A DNA stretch of 64,000 nt from Aureobasidium sp. EXF-3400 (GCA_024195585.1 SWBL01000026.1:1-64000); one strand, 5' to 3'; positions 1-12,547 are shown, counted from the stretch's first letter. A program made the numbers and translations. Notes: generated from the sequence alone by a model not told the origin.

Positions 1-476
1 CTCCCATGCGGGCTTAGCAGCCAAAGCAGCATCGATGGCAGCCGAGACATCCTGAGAAGAGGCGTTGGCGTAGGATGCAACAGAGTTGGCGTGGGCCGAG
101 GGGTCGGATTGCGAGAGTTTGGTCTGATTCGAGATCTGCCATTGCGTCTTAGTCTCTTGTCTGTGTTTCTCCTAGACTAGTCTCCCTTACAGTCTTGCCA
201 GCAATAACGACAGGTACATCGACGGGGGCTTGTTGTCTGAAGCTCTTGAGGGCAGCTGCGAGCTTCTCGCGATCCACGGTGCCTCTAGAGTAGGTAGGCT
301 TCACCATTGTCAGATATACTTCCTCAGCTTCTCGACTGTCAAACACATACGTTGGGCTCGTTGTTCACAGCAGGCACCTTGAAGGTCGCAATGGTGCGAG
401 TGTTCTTGATGCCATTGGCGAGAGATGCCGTCTTGGGAGCCTTGAGGTAGCTCTGGAGGGTGAGTCTGGCGGCCAT
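1..476 (-). CDS. Delta-1-pyrroline-5-carboxylate dehydrogenase, 5' part
   Basis: Mitochondrial aldehyde dehydrogenase family enzyme that oxidises P5C/glutamate semialdehyde to glutamate with NAD+, the second step of proline catabolism (Put2/ALDH4A1 type). Exons read 476-351, 298-191 and 135-1 on the minus strand; introns of 52 and 55 nt have GTATGT and GTAAGG donors. The visible 123 residues carry a basic, Ser/Thr-rich N-terminus that fits a mitochondrial targeting peptide, then the family N-terminal segment with TIATFKVPAVNNEPN and QAPVDVPVVIAGK, and finally DPSAHANSVASYANAS. The catalytic Cys/Glu domain lies beyond the left edge. The start is the first ATG in frame. The identification rests on the N-terminal region only but is distinctive. 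Confidence 0.88.
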
Positions 477-1256
477 GATGATATATGACTGACAGATGAT
501 TGATACAACAGAGAGAAAAGGACAAAGGACAGACTCTGACTATGTCAAGACAGCTCCATTTATTTATCTGGCTACACTCGCATCACCGATAGTCTGCACG
601 GCTTACATCGGCTATCTACGGCTTTTCCTGCCCCACGCCTGGCCGCGGTTGAGCTCCCCCGAGTGCCCGAGCAAGACGCGTCAATGTCCGCAGGCCGATG
701 CCCACAAAATATGCCATGGCTCAATCATGGAATTGTGTTCGACCAACCTGTCGTGGAAGGTTGGTTATCTTCGGGTGTCTCTGACATCCTGTATCGGTTG
801 CGGACTGGAACAACATCTTGACATGACGGTCGCGCTCGCATAATTTTCGCATTATCGTTTGTAATCTGTATGTCAGGTTGTTCATATATTCTGTCTTTGC
901 AGAGTTGACCAAGCATGAATATAGGTGGTTGGAGATCTTGCCGCATCTTTTGTACCGGGATTGCAGACAAACCAGCAGCAGAGTTGTCGACTTAATTGCC
1001 GAAGGAGAGACCAGATCATACAAGTCTGAACGCATGCAGAGAATAACTATTTACAACGAACGAGACAACAAACCACACTTGCCAGCTGAGCGATTAGCCG
1101 AGACAACAGAAATCAGTGGCCATGTGAAAGATGCCACGAGCTCTGAAAAGTTTAAGAGCGAGACCACTGACGCCAAAAGTATACACAGAGAAACAAAGGA
1201 CCAACCTATACCATAATCCTTCAAGTCATTTCTTCGTAATCAAGACTTTGCATGGG
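477..1256. other. Intergenic, no gene seen
   Basis: This 780-bp gap holds the promoter of the minus-strand P5C dehydrogenase gene and the 3' flank of GID4. Several open frames of about 100 codons occur on both strands, but none has recognisable protein features or splice support. Confidence 0.5.
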
Positions 1257-2394
1257 CTATCGGAATTCGACAGCGCCGACACAGCCACGATCTTCTACAT
1301 GCACCAACTCAAGCTGTTGGTATCTACCTCAAAGGTTAGCGCTGTCATCTTTGAGAGTGTGATTGACATACTTTTCGCTGCGAGAGTGGAAGTAGATTCC
1401 AGACACAGAGCCATTGCGCTGGTTAAAGCAAATGTAGTAGAAGCCTTCAAAACTTGCTCCAGTAATAGACTTGACCTTGTGATCCGGAACCAAGAAGTAT
1501 TCCTTCCATCTCATAAACAAATGCTCGCGTTGAGCGTAATCATGGCATGCGAAATTGGGCGATTTGGCGTGCTTAGCAAGGGGTTTCCACGGTGGGAAAC
1601 GCGCCCAGTGTTGCATGTCGACCTTTTCTGTAGAGCCCCATTCCGGATGTGAAGTGCGGAACGAATGTTTCGTACCAATGATCTCGCCTTCGAAATACGT
1701 GGTTAACGTCGGATGGTCGTCTGTGAGGCCTGGGCATGTTAGCATGGACGAGCTGAAGTGTCTACAATCGCACGCTTACCTTGAATACGCAAGTATCCGC
1801 AGACAAACGACTCCTCCATATCAACATGCTTGATCTCAACTTGTACATCGTAGGTTTGACGATCGGATTGTTGTGTTCCTCGAAATTTGCTACCCGATTG
1901 GAAGAAGGAAGACGTCAAACAGGGTATCAGCTGATCAGACACAACGTCAGCGGCTGTATGTGTATGCATCTCAAGGTGATACGAACCCGTTTCCTGCTAA
2001 GAGGGTAGCTCGAATGAGTAGGAGAGGACTGGACCGAGGTTGGAGGTGTAACTCGTGGCTCCGTCTCTTTTGTATCGTCGTTCACTGGACTGGAAGGGGT
2101 TGGTAGACGCGCCTCTTTCGAAAGAGTGTCTTCATCCAGATCCATGGGTTTTGTGGGCGGTTCGGACATTCTCGTCGGCTCTGGATCTTGATCCTCCTCG
2201 GGCGTGGGCATCTGGGCGGCGGAATCGACTACAAGATTGCGACTTGATTCGGAAGTTGGCAGGACATTGTTGTCTGGTTGTGTATGAGTTGACCGGTCCT
2301 CTGGCGGGCAAGTCGCGTGAGTTGCACTGGATGTGGAGATGTCGAGCGTGGGTGTGGATGATGTTTCGTCATGTTCGTCATGGGGCGTGGGCAT
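1257..2394 (-). CDS. GID4: GID/CTLH E3 ligase substrate receptor Gid4 (Vid24)
   Basis: Substrate receptor of the GID ubiquitin ligase, which binds Pro/N-degrons on gluconeogenic enzymes. Four exons: 2394-1987, 1930-1780, 1729-1372 and 1323-1257, giving 327 residues. Residues 1-136 are low-complexity, acidic and Pro/Ser/Thr rich. The beta-barrel domain follows, with GTQQSDRQTYDV, GYLRIQGLTDDHPTLTTYF, WARFPPWKPLAK, HLFMRWKEYFLVPDH and GASFEGFYYICFNQ, all hallmarks of Vid24/GID4. The last exon is short (67 nt) and restores the family C-terminus ending VGAVEFR; without it the frame would stop inside intron 3. Intron 1 needs a GTTCGT donor to keep frame. Introns 1 and 3 show GCTGAC and GCTAAC branch points. 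The start is the first ATG in frame (2394). Confidence 0.93.
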
Positions 2395-2993
2395 GTTGCG
2401 CGATGGAGACCAGGTAGAAGAAAGAATGGCTATCGGACTATAGAGAGGGTTCAGATTTCGAGAAAAAGACAAAGGTAGCACGCGGGTCAATCAACTAGGA
2501 ACATAGGAAGGTTAATGCAAGAGAAAGGCAGTGTTCGGTTGGCAAAAGTGTGAACAGGAAAGAAGTCACCATCCTCGACGCTGCATTTGCCAAGCCGACT
2601 CGATGGCCTCCGGGGAAAACCTTGGTGTCTCGTGGTTCTGGCCCGAGTCTGAAGGGTCCAAGTTATCACCGTCTTGCACCCGTGCGTAGCTGTGAGATTC
2701 GCGTTTGAACATGACTTATTTATTCTGCTTGTCAAACTTTTGAGATACCTTGCTCATGTTGTGAGTCAACTCTGATCTCTTGTCGGAATTGCACTTGATT
2801 AGTGGCTTTGCGAGAATCCTGAGAGTGCCGCTTCTTAGCCTTGCGTGACCACCAGGTTCTTGCAACAATCGGCCATGGCTTTCTTGAAGACCTCAACCGA
2901 ATGTGATCCATAATAGGTAGTTGTGGTGACAGTGATTTTGAACAACTGAACGCCGAATCTTCCTCCGTCTATCCTGAAACCATAACGAAGAGA
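2395..2993. other. Intergenic between GID4 and Mago
   Basis: About 600 bp containing the GID4 promoter/5' leader and the Mago 3' UTR. I see no supported gene. Confidence 0.5.
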
Positions 2994-3837
2994 TCAGATG
3001 GGCTTGATCTGTGACTCTGTGAGCAACAACTCTCGTTGACAAAAACGTTCTTCTTAGACGTACCTTGAAGTGGAGGGCGATCAACGAGAAGACAAGTGCC
3101 TTCAAATCCTGCACAAGATAGTAGAAGACACGCAAGCCTTCGGGGTCTTCCGATTCGTTAACGTCGACAAGAGATCCGATCTTAGCTGTCTATGATATGT
3201 ATCAGTATGTTGAGCCTGTGCAAGTGATGGTCGCAATACATACCTCGAAAGAGATGTGTTCATTTCCCAGGCGAATTTCAAGCTCCTGTCTGCCATCCTT
3301 GTTCTTTTGCGGCCACTTGGTGTCGTCTTCCCTATCAGAGCTTTAGACAATGCCTCTCGATTACTTCCTTGTCGAGACTTACTTCAGAATCTCACTGTCC
3401 TTGATGATGCGCTTAATCTCCTCAATCATGAGCGAGCTCACACACACTGCCAAGCTGTCAGAGCAGCTCAAGCCCGAGTCTTATGTAACATACTCTCTTT
3501 GCGGATCAACGAATCGTTGCGGTAGTTGGAGTTGTTGGCATAACGCGCTGAAGCAGAGCGGCCATCACCCAGAGCGCGGAAATCGAACTCTTGAGAAATG
3601 TCAGAAATCGCAGAAAAACGCGTGTATGACCAGGATGAATACCTAGGAACTCATGTCCGAATCTACCGGAATGGCCTGAGCTGTGATGGTATTAGTGGTG
3701 GCTCTGTGAAACAATTGGTTCATGTAGATGACAGAGAGAAGATTGATCGGTGGAAGCGATGAAGGTTCGGAGCATATTAGAACAGGAAGAGGATGAACTC
3801 ACTAGTAGCGCAAGTAGAATGATTCGTTATTCGCCAT
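2994..3837 (-). CDS. mago: Exon junction complex core protein Mago nashi
   Basis: Partner of Y14/RBM8A in the exon junction complex that marks spliced mRNA. Seven exons: 3837-3803, 3680-3643, 3589-3494, 3446-3383, 3331-3244, 3189-3064 and 3008-2994, giving 153 residues, close to the usual 145-150. The protein begins [19 protein letters not shown] and contains [57 protein letters not shown] and the family C-terminus HFKIKPI. The final exon encodes only IKPI and the stop. All splice junctions keep frame and follow GT-AG. Six introns within 844 bp make this the most intron-dense gene in the window. A small insertion ([10 protein letters not shown]) sits between HEFLEFDFR and the conserved RYANNSNY. 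It shares a divergent 378-bp promoter with SEC26. Confidence 0.96.
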
Positions 3838-4215
3838 GATATATTGGTATGTTTGTGGTGTGATGGGGTCAAATGTTCTAAGACGGCGCTGCGGCGTTGT
3901 CGGGCGATGGAGCAAACGGCTCAAAATGGTTAGTCGGGTCGGGGGTGTGTAAACGTAGCCCAAGGACAGCTCCTGAACTACCAACAATTCACATCCTTGT
4001 CCTCGACGCTCTCTGCATCTTGTCAATCGCCGACAGCTCCCTACTCGTCCTCTTAATCGTCGTCGCTCCGGCCCAACTTTCTTCGTCTCCACCCTCGCTG
4101 CGCCGCCCAAGTCCGCTCGCAGGACAAGAAGGCCAGGGGATCTGCAATACCACCAGGACAACTCTCCTTGTTTTCGCACCACGCGTGCATGGTCCATCGA
4201 TAGACACACTCAACA
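3838..4215. promoter_or_regulatory. Divergent promoter of Mago and SEC26
   Basis: This 378-bp spacer separates the two start codons of divergent genes. The SEC26-proximal half is rich in CT tracts typical of fungal leaders. No TATA box is evident. Assignment is by position only. Confidence 0.5.
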
Positions 4216-7200
4216 ATGGCAACTTTTCTCGACAATGCATACAGCTTGGTGCACCAAGACAACACGGCCGACCAGCCGTCGTTGCAGGACCTTAAGAACC
4301 AACTGGAAAAGGGCTCGGATGAGTCCAAGCAAGAGACCATGAAGCGCATCTTGACAATCATGCTCAACGGCGACCCAATGCCCCAACTGCTGATGCACAT
4401 CATCCGTTTCGTCATGCCGTCCAAGAGCAAGGCCCTGAAGAAGCTGTTATACATGTACTACGAGGTCTGTCCCAAGCATGATGCTGGCGGCAAGTTGAAG
4501 CAAGAGATGATTCTGGTTTGGTAAGGAAGCTATTCTGCCTCTCTGACAAAATCCTGTCGCTGACTGCGCTTCTCCGTAGTAACGGCATTCGTATGGACTT
4601 GCAACACGCCAACGAGTACATCCGCGGCAACACTCTTCGTTTCCTCTGCAAGCTTCGCGACGCCGAACTCATCGAGCCCCTTCTTGCGCCTGCACGCCAA
4701 TGTCTTGAGCACCGCCACTCATATGTTCGCAAGAATGCCGTCTTCGCCATTGCTTCCATCTACCAACACAACGAGGCCCTCATGCCCGATGCTCCCGAGC
4801 TTCTGCAAGCTTTCCTCGAGTCCGAGAGTGACGCTACCTGCAAGAGAAACGCCTTCGCCGCTCTGATCTCCATCAGCCACGACCAGGCTCTTGAGTATTT
4901 GAGCTCCGTCTTTGAGGGTATCCCCAACGCCGATGAGCTGCTCCAGCTTGTTGAGCTGGAGTTCATTCGCAAGGACGCAATTGCCAACTCTCAGAACAAG
5001 GTTGGTGTGATGAACAAATGACTAGACACCTCTTCTAACTATGACTAGGCACGCTATCTCCGTCTGATCTTCGACCTTCTCGAGGCCAAGGAATCCACCG
5101 TCGTCTACGAGGCCGCATCTTCGCTCACAGCTCTCACCAGCAACCCCGTCGCAGTAAAGGCAGCCGCTGCTAAATTCATCGAACTGAGCATCAAAGAGTC
5201 GGACAACAACGTCAAGCTAATTGTCCTTGAGAAGGTCAACCAGCTGCGTCGCGTCAACGAAGGTATTCTCGACGACTTGACCATGGAGATCCTGCGCGTT
5301 CTGTCCAGTCCCGACCTCGATGTCCGCAGAAAGGCTCTGAGCATTGCCATGGATATGGTCTCAAGCAAGAACGTCGAGGAGGTTGTTTTGCTCCTCAAGA
5401 AAGAGTTGTCCAAGACAGTCGACGAGCAGTACGAGAAGAACAACGAGTACCGCTCCTTGCTCATCCACTCTATTCATCAATGCGCCATCAAGTTTTCCGA
5501 GGTCGCAGCCAGTGTTGTTGATTTGTTGATGGACTTTATCGCCGATTTCAACAATGCTTCGGCCGTCGATGTCATCCAATTCGTCAAGGAGGTTGTCGAG
5601 AAGTTCCCCAAGCTCAGAGGAGCAGTTGTTGGTCGTCTCGTCTCCACCCTCAGTGAGGTCCGCGCTGGAAAGGTCTATCGTGGCTCTCTTTGGATTATTG
5701 GAGAGTACTCTCTGGAAGCCAACGATATTCGTGAAGCCTGGAAGCACATTCGCGCCAGTCTGGGAGAAATCCCTATTCTCGCTTCTGAACAACGCCTTCT
5801 CGAGGAGCAGCCCGATGGCGAACCCAATCTCGCCGACCAGGTCAACGGAAATTCAAAGGCTGCACCAAGCGGCTCACGAAAGGTCCTTGCCGATGGCACA
5901 TATGCTACTGAAAGTGCTCTAACTAGTCAATCTGCCGTCAAGGCCAAGCTGGAAGCAGTCAAGGCTGCACAAAAGCCCCCGTTGAGGCAACTCATTCTTG
6001 ATGGTGACTACTATCTTGCCAGTGTTCTTGCGTCCACTTTGACCAAGCTTGTGATGCGCCACAGCGAAATTTCGGATGACCAAGCTAGAACAAACGCTCT
6101 CCGCGCTGAGGCTATGCTAATCATGATCTCCATCATCCGTGTTGGACAATCACAATTCGTCAAGCACCCTATCGATGAGGACTCTATCGATCGCATCATG
6201 TCATGTGTCAGATCTTTGGCCGAGTTTGCTCAGAAGCGTGAGCTCGAAAATGCCTTCCTCGACGACACCAGGAAGGCGTTCAGAGACATGGTCAATGTTG
6301 AGGAAAAGAAGCGTGCCGAAAAGGACGCTCAGAGCAAAGCCAAGAACGCCATCCAGGTTGATGATGTGGTTTCGATCCGCCAGCTCAGCAAGAAGAATGC
6401 CGTCGATGGCGCCGAAGAGATCCAACTCGACTTGGAAAAGGCCACCGGTGGTGATTCTGCAACGGAAGATCTCAGTTCCAAACTCAGCCGTGTTGTACAA
6501 CTTACTGGTTTCTCCGATCCTGTCTACGCCGAGGCATATGTCCAAGTCCACCAATTCGACATCATTCTCGACGTCTTGCTCGTGAACCAGACTCAGGACA
6601 CCCTGCAAAACTTGTCGGTAGAGTTTGCTACTCTTGGTGATCTCAAGGTTGTTGAGAGACCCACAACACAAAACCTGTCACCAATGGACTTCCTCAATGT
6701 TCAGGCTACCATCAAGGTATCTTCCACAGACACTGGCGTTATCTTTGGAAATGTCGTGTATGAGGGCTCCTCATCGACAGATCAGAACGTCGTCATCTTG
6801 AACGATGTCCACGTCGACATTATGGACTACATTCAACCAGCTCATTGCACCGAGACACAATTCAGAACCATGTGGACCGAATTTGAGTGGGAGAACAAGG
6901 TCAACATCAACACCAAGATGCCAGCCGGCAAGGGTCTACGCGACTTCTTGAAGGGATTGATGAAGGTCACAAATATGAGCTGTTTGACGCCGGATGCCAG
7001 TCTGAGTGGAGATTGTCAATTCTTGAGTGCTAATCTATATGCCAGAAGCGTATTCGGTAAGTTAACAATGTCATCTGACTGCGCTGTACGAAGCTAATAA
7101 TGAATAGGCGAGGATGCACTGGCCAACTTGAGTGTCGAGCAAGAAGGTGATGATGGCCCCGTTACTGGTTTCGTGCGGATAAGAAGCAGATCGCAGGGAC

Positions 7201-7256
7201 TGGCCCTCAGTCTCGGCTCGCTCAAAGGCTTGAACAAGATTGGCGACTATGTTTGA
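4216..7256 (+). CDS. SEC26: Coatomer subunit beta (beta-COP)
   Basis: Subunit of the COPI coat, which forms vesicles for Golgi-to-ER retrograde transport. Exons 4216-4520, 4580-5000, 5049-7056 and 7108-7256 give 960 residues, the normal size. The N-terminal two thirds is an adaptin-like alpha-solenoid (for example [16 protein letters not shown] and [16 protein letters not shown]). The C-terminal third is the beta-COP appendage, with [38 protein letters not shown] and [11 protein letters not shown]. The short last exon supplies the conserved end LSVEQEG...[11 protein letters not shown]...[11 protein letters not shown]. The start ATG at 4216 begins [12 protein letters not shown], matching the family N-terminus. 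Introns 1 and 3 have GTAAG donors and intron 2 has GTTGGT. Confidence 0.97.
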
Positions 7257-7577
7257 GATGATTCAATGATGCAAAATATACTAGCCCGAAATTCGTTACG
7301 GTAGCCAAAGGTAGAGGCCTTGGGAGGGCAGCATTATAAGCTACAGATTGGTCGAAGGTTGAATACACCGACCGTGTCTGAGTGTGGACGAGATTATTAT
7401 AGGCAGGCCACGGCGTAACAGAAAAAGTAGAGCGGTAGCATGCAAGGATACTATTTGTCTTTTTCCATTCATAGATTGGATCAACTTCCACAACGTACCT
7501 TGAGCAAAAGACATGCCTCTTTGATGGAGATGCATAGTAGCTATTTCCCTGTGCATCAAAAAGACAAAAAGAAGGTG
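7257..7577. other. SEC26 3' flank
   Basis: About 320 bp between the SEC26 stop and the tRNA gene. No gene seen; presumably 3' UTR and tRNA termination region. Confidence 0.45.
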
Positions 7578-7668
7578 CTCTCCATCAGGGAATCGAACCC
7601 TGGTCTCCCGCGCTTGACGAGATTCTACTCTTGACAAGCGGAAATCATGACCACTAGACCAATGAAGA
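7578..7668 (-). tRNA. tRNA-Asp (GTC), with intron
   Basis: On the minus strand a cloverleaf can be drawn. The 7-bp acceptor stem pairs TCTTCAT with ATGGAGA (one T-G pair), the T arm contains GGGTTCGATTCCC, and the D-arm region is GGTCTAGTGGTCA. The anticodon stem is TCCGC/GCGGG around the loop T-T-GTC-A. A 19-nt intron (7613-7631) sits between positions 37 and 38, the canonical place. Without it the tRNA is 72 nt. The discriminator base is G, as expected for tRNA-Asp. Acceptor and D-arm sequence also resemble fungal tRNA-Glu, so isotype rests on the GTC anticodon and G73. Confidence 0.85.
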
Positions 7669-7895
7669 TGAGCCAGCTGAGCTGGTATTGGTTGATGAAG
7701 CATATTTTGTCAAGTTACAATATATTCTATGGTCATCAACATGCCCTTTGCAGCCGCCATGTACGCAATCATAGCGCGTGTCCAAGCGTGCATGAGCATC
7801 CCCGAAGCAGCAGCCAGAAACACGATTGTTGCTGTAGGTTTGATGCCATCGACGTGCCCCTGCGCAGATGCAGTGTGATAGCACGATAATCGGCC

Positions 7896-10800
7896 ATGTA
7901 CTGGCCCATTGGGGCACCCAAAACGTATGCTGCTTCTAAGCATGTAGTTCGCAGCATCAATTCACTGGACCACGATGATGCCGACAAGCTCGCCATTTCA
8001 CCCCTCTCGCCCGACGCTGGACAACTCACGCCTCTGGTCTTGGAACATGAACAGACCCCTTTCGAACATACCCTCGCACCAACACCTTCCACGGAAAACA
8101 CCACAGAAGAGCAGGAGATAGTGGACATCAAAACATCCCGTGCTGGCAACATATTCACTACCGTCACCGCTTCGTCGCTTAGTGTATGGCAGACCAAGCC
8201 CACTGCTCTACTCGCTACTGTTACGCGGTCGAACCACTCGCTCGAGACATACGGCCCGAATACCTCTCTGCTGCTGCGCCCTGATGCCCTGATAGTCATT
8301 GTGCAGACCCAGAAAGGCTTTCTCATTACATACTCCTTGGCCATCGACTCAGCTGCTCGGGTATACCAGACCTCTATTTACACACCCTCGGGATCCCATG
8401 TTCGACGACCAAGCAATGAGGCATACAGCAAGAGACCCAACCTCGTGCCCGAGGGAGGACCTGGAGAAGGAGAAGGTATCAAGGAAGTCAGTGTTCGCTT
8501 CCGCATGGTTATTCGGATAGACGCCGGTATTTCGCGAGCTCTGGTCCTCGACGATGAGCTCGTTGTGACTACTGTCAAGCCTGCAGCTGTTCAATGCATA
8601 CGCTGGACACCAGACAGTACCGGCTCTTCTCATAACACTGAACTTCTTAAGCGAATGACTTGGCTTGTTGGAAGACCTTCGGTCATTGACATGTCATACG
8701 ACAGACCTATGAACCTTCATACGTGGGTGACCGATGACGGGAGGGCATATGCAGTACAGCGGTTATCTGGATTGAGCGCCGACTCTACGAATAATAAAAG
8801 CCTCTTTAAAGGGTTCTGCTTCCATTCTCCGGATCATCAAGGTCTCTTTGCGGCGAAGTCTGCGATCAATGCTCGTTTCTCTCTAATAGCCATCGGTTGT
8901 TGGAACGGCACAATCCAAGTATACTCTGCAAAGGACTACCTAGGCAACGTACCACGATCGCACGAACTCAAATTACCTGTATCAGAAGCATCCTCCGGTA
9001 ACCTGACATTCCTGAGCTGGTCTCCGGATGGATACTGTCTTTTTGCAGGGTATGATCGAGGATGGGCATTGTGGAGTGTCTACGGTAAGCTGGGCGCCAA
9101 CACTTTCGGTGCAGATCGATCAATGTCAGAGTCGAACGACGAACAGTGGCTTTGCGGCGTGCGCGGTGGTTTCTGGATTGGCGGTGGCGCAGAAATTTTG
9201 CTCCTTGGGCCCAACAGGCGTGAGCTGCATGTGGTCGAGATGATGCGTAGCAGTGTAACAAGCTGCTTCGTGATGCCAAACATCTGCAGATCTCTTCTTC
9301 AAGGAAGTACTAGCTTGATGCTGTACAAAGGATTCGAGACTTCGGACCATACAGCCATATCTGGCGACATATCCTTGTGGCAGACTGTACAAGTGCCACA
9401 GGCCTATCTTGCATATCAATGGCCTCTTCGACTCAGTGTTGTCTCTTCCGATGCGAGGTATCTTGCCGTGGCTGGAAGACGAGGCCTAGCACATTACAGT
9501 GTCGGCAGTGGACGCTGGAAGACCTTCGAGGATCCAATCGCTGAGAATAGCTTCACTGTACGAGGTGGTATGTGCTGGTGGCAACATATACTCGTGGCTG
9601 CCGTGGAGTCTGGCAGTAGTTATGAGGTATGCTTCTCACTATGATTGACTGACCAATTGCTGACGAAATAGGTTCGTCTGTATTCGCGTGAGAAGACCTT
9701 AGCCAATTCTCAAGTGTTGCACTCTGAGATACTGCCGTACCCAGTGGTCTGTATGGCTACGTCTGGGGAAGATTCTCTACTGGTGTACACTTATGAAAAT
9801 GTTCTGCTCCATTACATTTTCGTCTCATCGGCCAAGACAGTCAAGCTGGCGCAGGTTGGTCAAATCGCCTTCCACGGAATCATCAGAGCTCCACCACGTG
9901 TTCGTGCTATCAGCTGGATTGTCCCCGAGGAGCAGCGAGGTATGTCTTCCATTCTAGCCCCTTCTTCACGTTGCTTACGCAATTCAGATAACGGTGACCC
10001 CTCACATGATGTTGCTACAGCCTCTGTGCTGTTCCTGGTTGATGCTAAGTTGGTATTGTTACAGCCTTCAGCAAACGAACATGGTGAGCTGAAGTACGAC
10101 ATGCGCGTCATTGCTCACAATGTGGAATTCTATACACTGTCCAGAGAACAACCGCCCTCAACTTCACCACCAGGTCCTCTAGACGACAGTTCCGAGGACA
10201 ATTATCTTCCTGTTGGTACTCTAGGTCACAGCCTGCGTGACTCTTTGTGGTACTTCGATGGCACATTGATGCACGCATGGCCCGATGTCCTCGATGTACT
10301 TTCCTCTGCGCTCACAGAACACGGACGTGAGGTTGCTCCTACTGTTGCTGTACCGACAGACTTTTATCCATTGTCTGCAATTGTGGAAAAAGGACTTCTT
10401 ACTGGTCTCGAATCGGATTTGGTTCAACGCCGCGACATCAATTTCGCGTTCTACCGACTCAACCCACGTACTCACTTGTCAATACCATCACTCCTGCGAC
10501 ATCACCTAGCCCAGTACGACTCACCCGCTGCGCTTCACCTTTCGCATTCTTACCAGAAGCTCCCTTACTTCAATCATGCTTTGGAAGTGCTCCTGCATGA
10601 TGTTCTTGACGATGAGGTTGACGCTCCTCCTGAATCATCGGAGGCAGCACTTCTTCCTGGTGTATTGTCATTCCTCTCTTCTTTCCCAACATATCTTGAC
10701 ATTGTAGCCGGGTGTACACGCAAGACAGAGTTGCGAAGCTGGAAAACCTTGTTCCGCTACCTCCCTCCCGTTGCTGAGCTGTTTGAAGAGTCACTACAAA

Positions 10801-11213
10801 AAGACATGCTCAAGACAGCAGGCAGTTACTTGCTTATTCTGCATGCTTTTGACGAAGGCAGCTTCAGTACGCGTCAGATATCTACTCTCTTCAACAGAGC
10901 TACGAAAGAAGGTGATTGGGATCTCTGCAAAGAGCTCGCACGTTTCTTGGTTGGCATCGATGAGACTGGAAACCTTCTGAAGACTGTGCTTTCCAAGGCT
11001 GGGCTGAGGGAGGCCGAGCCTCATAATAGCTACAGCTCCTCGGACGAAGACATTGGCGAGCTCTCTCAGAGAACCAATGTCTCCAATGGTGTGTCAGTTC
11101 AGGCACCTGATAGGTCTGACAGGAACGGTAGCGACGGTAGCATCATCAATGCTGGTCGGGGTCAAGGTTCATCTGCACAAGATTATTTCGCCGATCCGGC
11201 GAGATACGCATGA
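7896..11213 (+). CDS. RIC1: RIC1, subunit of the Ric1-Rgp1 Rab6/Ypt6 GEF
   Basis: With Rgp1 it activates Ypt6/Rab6 at the Golgi for retrograde traffic from endosomes. Exons 7896-9626, 9672-9939 and 9988-11213 give 1074 residues. It starts MYWPIGAPKTYAAS, the conserved RIC1 beginning. WD-like blades follow (for example LSVWQTKPTALLATVTR and FLSWSPDGYCLFAGYDRGWALWSVYG). The RIC1 C-terminal alpha-helical domain lies at about residues 770-930, with YFNHALEVLLHDVLDDE, FLSSFPTYLDIVAGCTRKTE and TAGSYLLILH. Intron 2 (9940-9987) is 48 nt with no in-frame stop, so it could be mistaken for coding. I remove it because it has a GTATGT donor, a GCTTACG branch-like site and a TTCAG acceptor, and splicing keeps frame. 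The tail is Ser-rich. Confidence 0.95.
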
Positions 11214-12547
11214 GAAAAGGATATCCCTGTCAAGTCACGAACGAACCTTATCGTAGGGCTGCAGATTCATGGGATTTGTGTACCTGTTTTCTTTTTTGAC
11301 CATTGTTTAGTGCATCGAAATGGGCGCATGTGCGTATTTAAGCAGGGGGATCGAAGATGGCGCTCTTGACCAATGACGCCGAAAAGTAAACAAGGGAAGC
11401 TGCAAGCGGGGTTGTCTGAATGAGGGAAAAGGGCTTTCGAATGAGTGAAGCCACCAGTTATACCATATCTTCTTTACGACACGTTTGAAGCGTTTGAAGC
11501 GATTCTGGATTGCAATAAAGCAATTCATCTTAATCACAATCAACCTGTATTACTTGCAGACATGGCGCAGTCAGTTGTGGCAGTGACAAGATGAACAAAT
11601 GGAAGGAGCTGAAGGTTTGACGCTCGCGTGGTGACCTCGTGCATCCAAAGCCGAAAGCTTGGTATGCAGCTCCTCGAACCTTCCTGCATACACTGCGCCT
11701 GCTCACCCTCTTGAGGAAAATGGAGAAGCGCCGGTCATCTCCCACCTGTCATTTGCTCAAGTTCATCACTCCAACCGATCTTGGTATAATCATCGTCATT
11801 ACGCATCAACCGGTGTACCTCACATGTCCATTCTTGGCCATTCTCTGATTTGGGGTACCCGGTGTCACGCAACCAGCATGGAGCTACGTATGTGGCAGGG
11901 TCTCGATGCTGAATGTCATTCGCGTCGAGGAGTTACTCTCACCGTACATTCAACATGTGTTTTGAGAGTTTTCTGTTAGGTTTATAAGGTGAGGAGAATG
12001 CTACCATAGCATGCCACAAGCAAAGAATGCTTCGTCATATGCTCGCATGCAATCCCAGTCCGGATTCCTGAACAGCTAGAGATGCTTCAAGCACTGGCGG
12101 GTGGACGGTCGCATCCATCTGGGAAGCTTGCTCTCGGCGTCTCCGGTAATCGACCAACGACCTTTGCATCTGACTGTGGAAGCCTGAGGTGCTTCATTTA
12201 ACGCTTCGGGTTGACACCTTTTTACCTTTCCGATGACTGCGTTTCTTCAATGAACAAATATGTCCCACAGTCTCTTAACTGCGCCCGAGCTTACAAGGTT
12301 CGTTCATTCCCTTTCGATAATTCTGGAAACAATATCCCTTTCCTGCCTGTCAGCTCTTTGTTTATAACTGTTGGCTCTGAGCTAATCGTAGTTGGAAAAA
12401 AGTTACTCTACACTCCACACCATTGCTGGTCACCATGATCTGTTAGACCTCAGGATAGTGCTACAACAACCAGCAACTCTGAACAAGTTTAAAGATCATC
12501 TTCTGCCGCAGACTGTCGACAACATTGACCACAAGCAACAAACATCC
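11214..12547. other. Intergenic, 1.3 kb
   Basis: No supported gene between RIC1 and the downstream regulator. It contains RIC1 3' UTR and upstream sequence of the next gene. A short tandem CGTTTGAAG repeat lies near 11483. Open frames here are short and lack protein-like features. Confidence 0.45.

Noticed and set aside
1956..1984. Alternative 29-nt intron in GID4 (GTATCA to CATACAG)
   Set aside because: It would keep frame but is too short for a fungal spliceosomal intron; the 56-nt version has a GCTGAC branch point.
9940..9987. Continuous coding through this segment of RIC1
   Set aside because: It is open in frame, but GTATGT donor, branch-like site and TTCAG acceptor in 48 nt, with in-frame joining, favour an intron.
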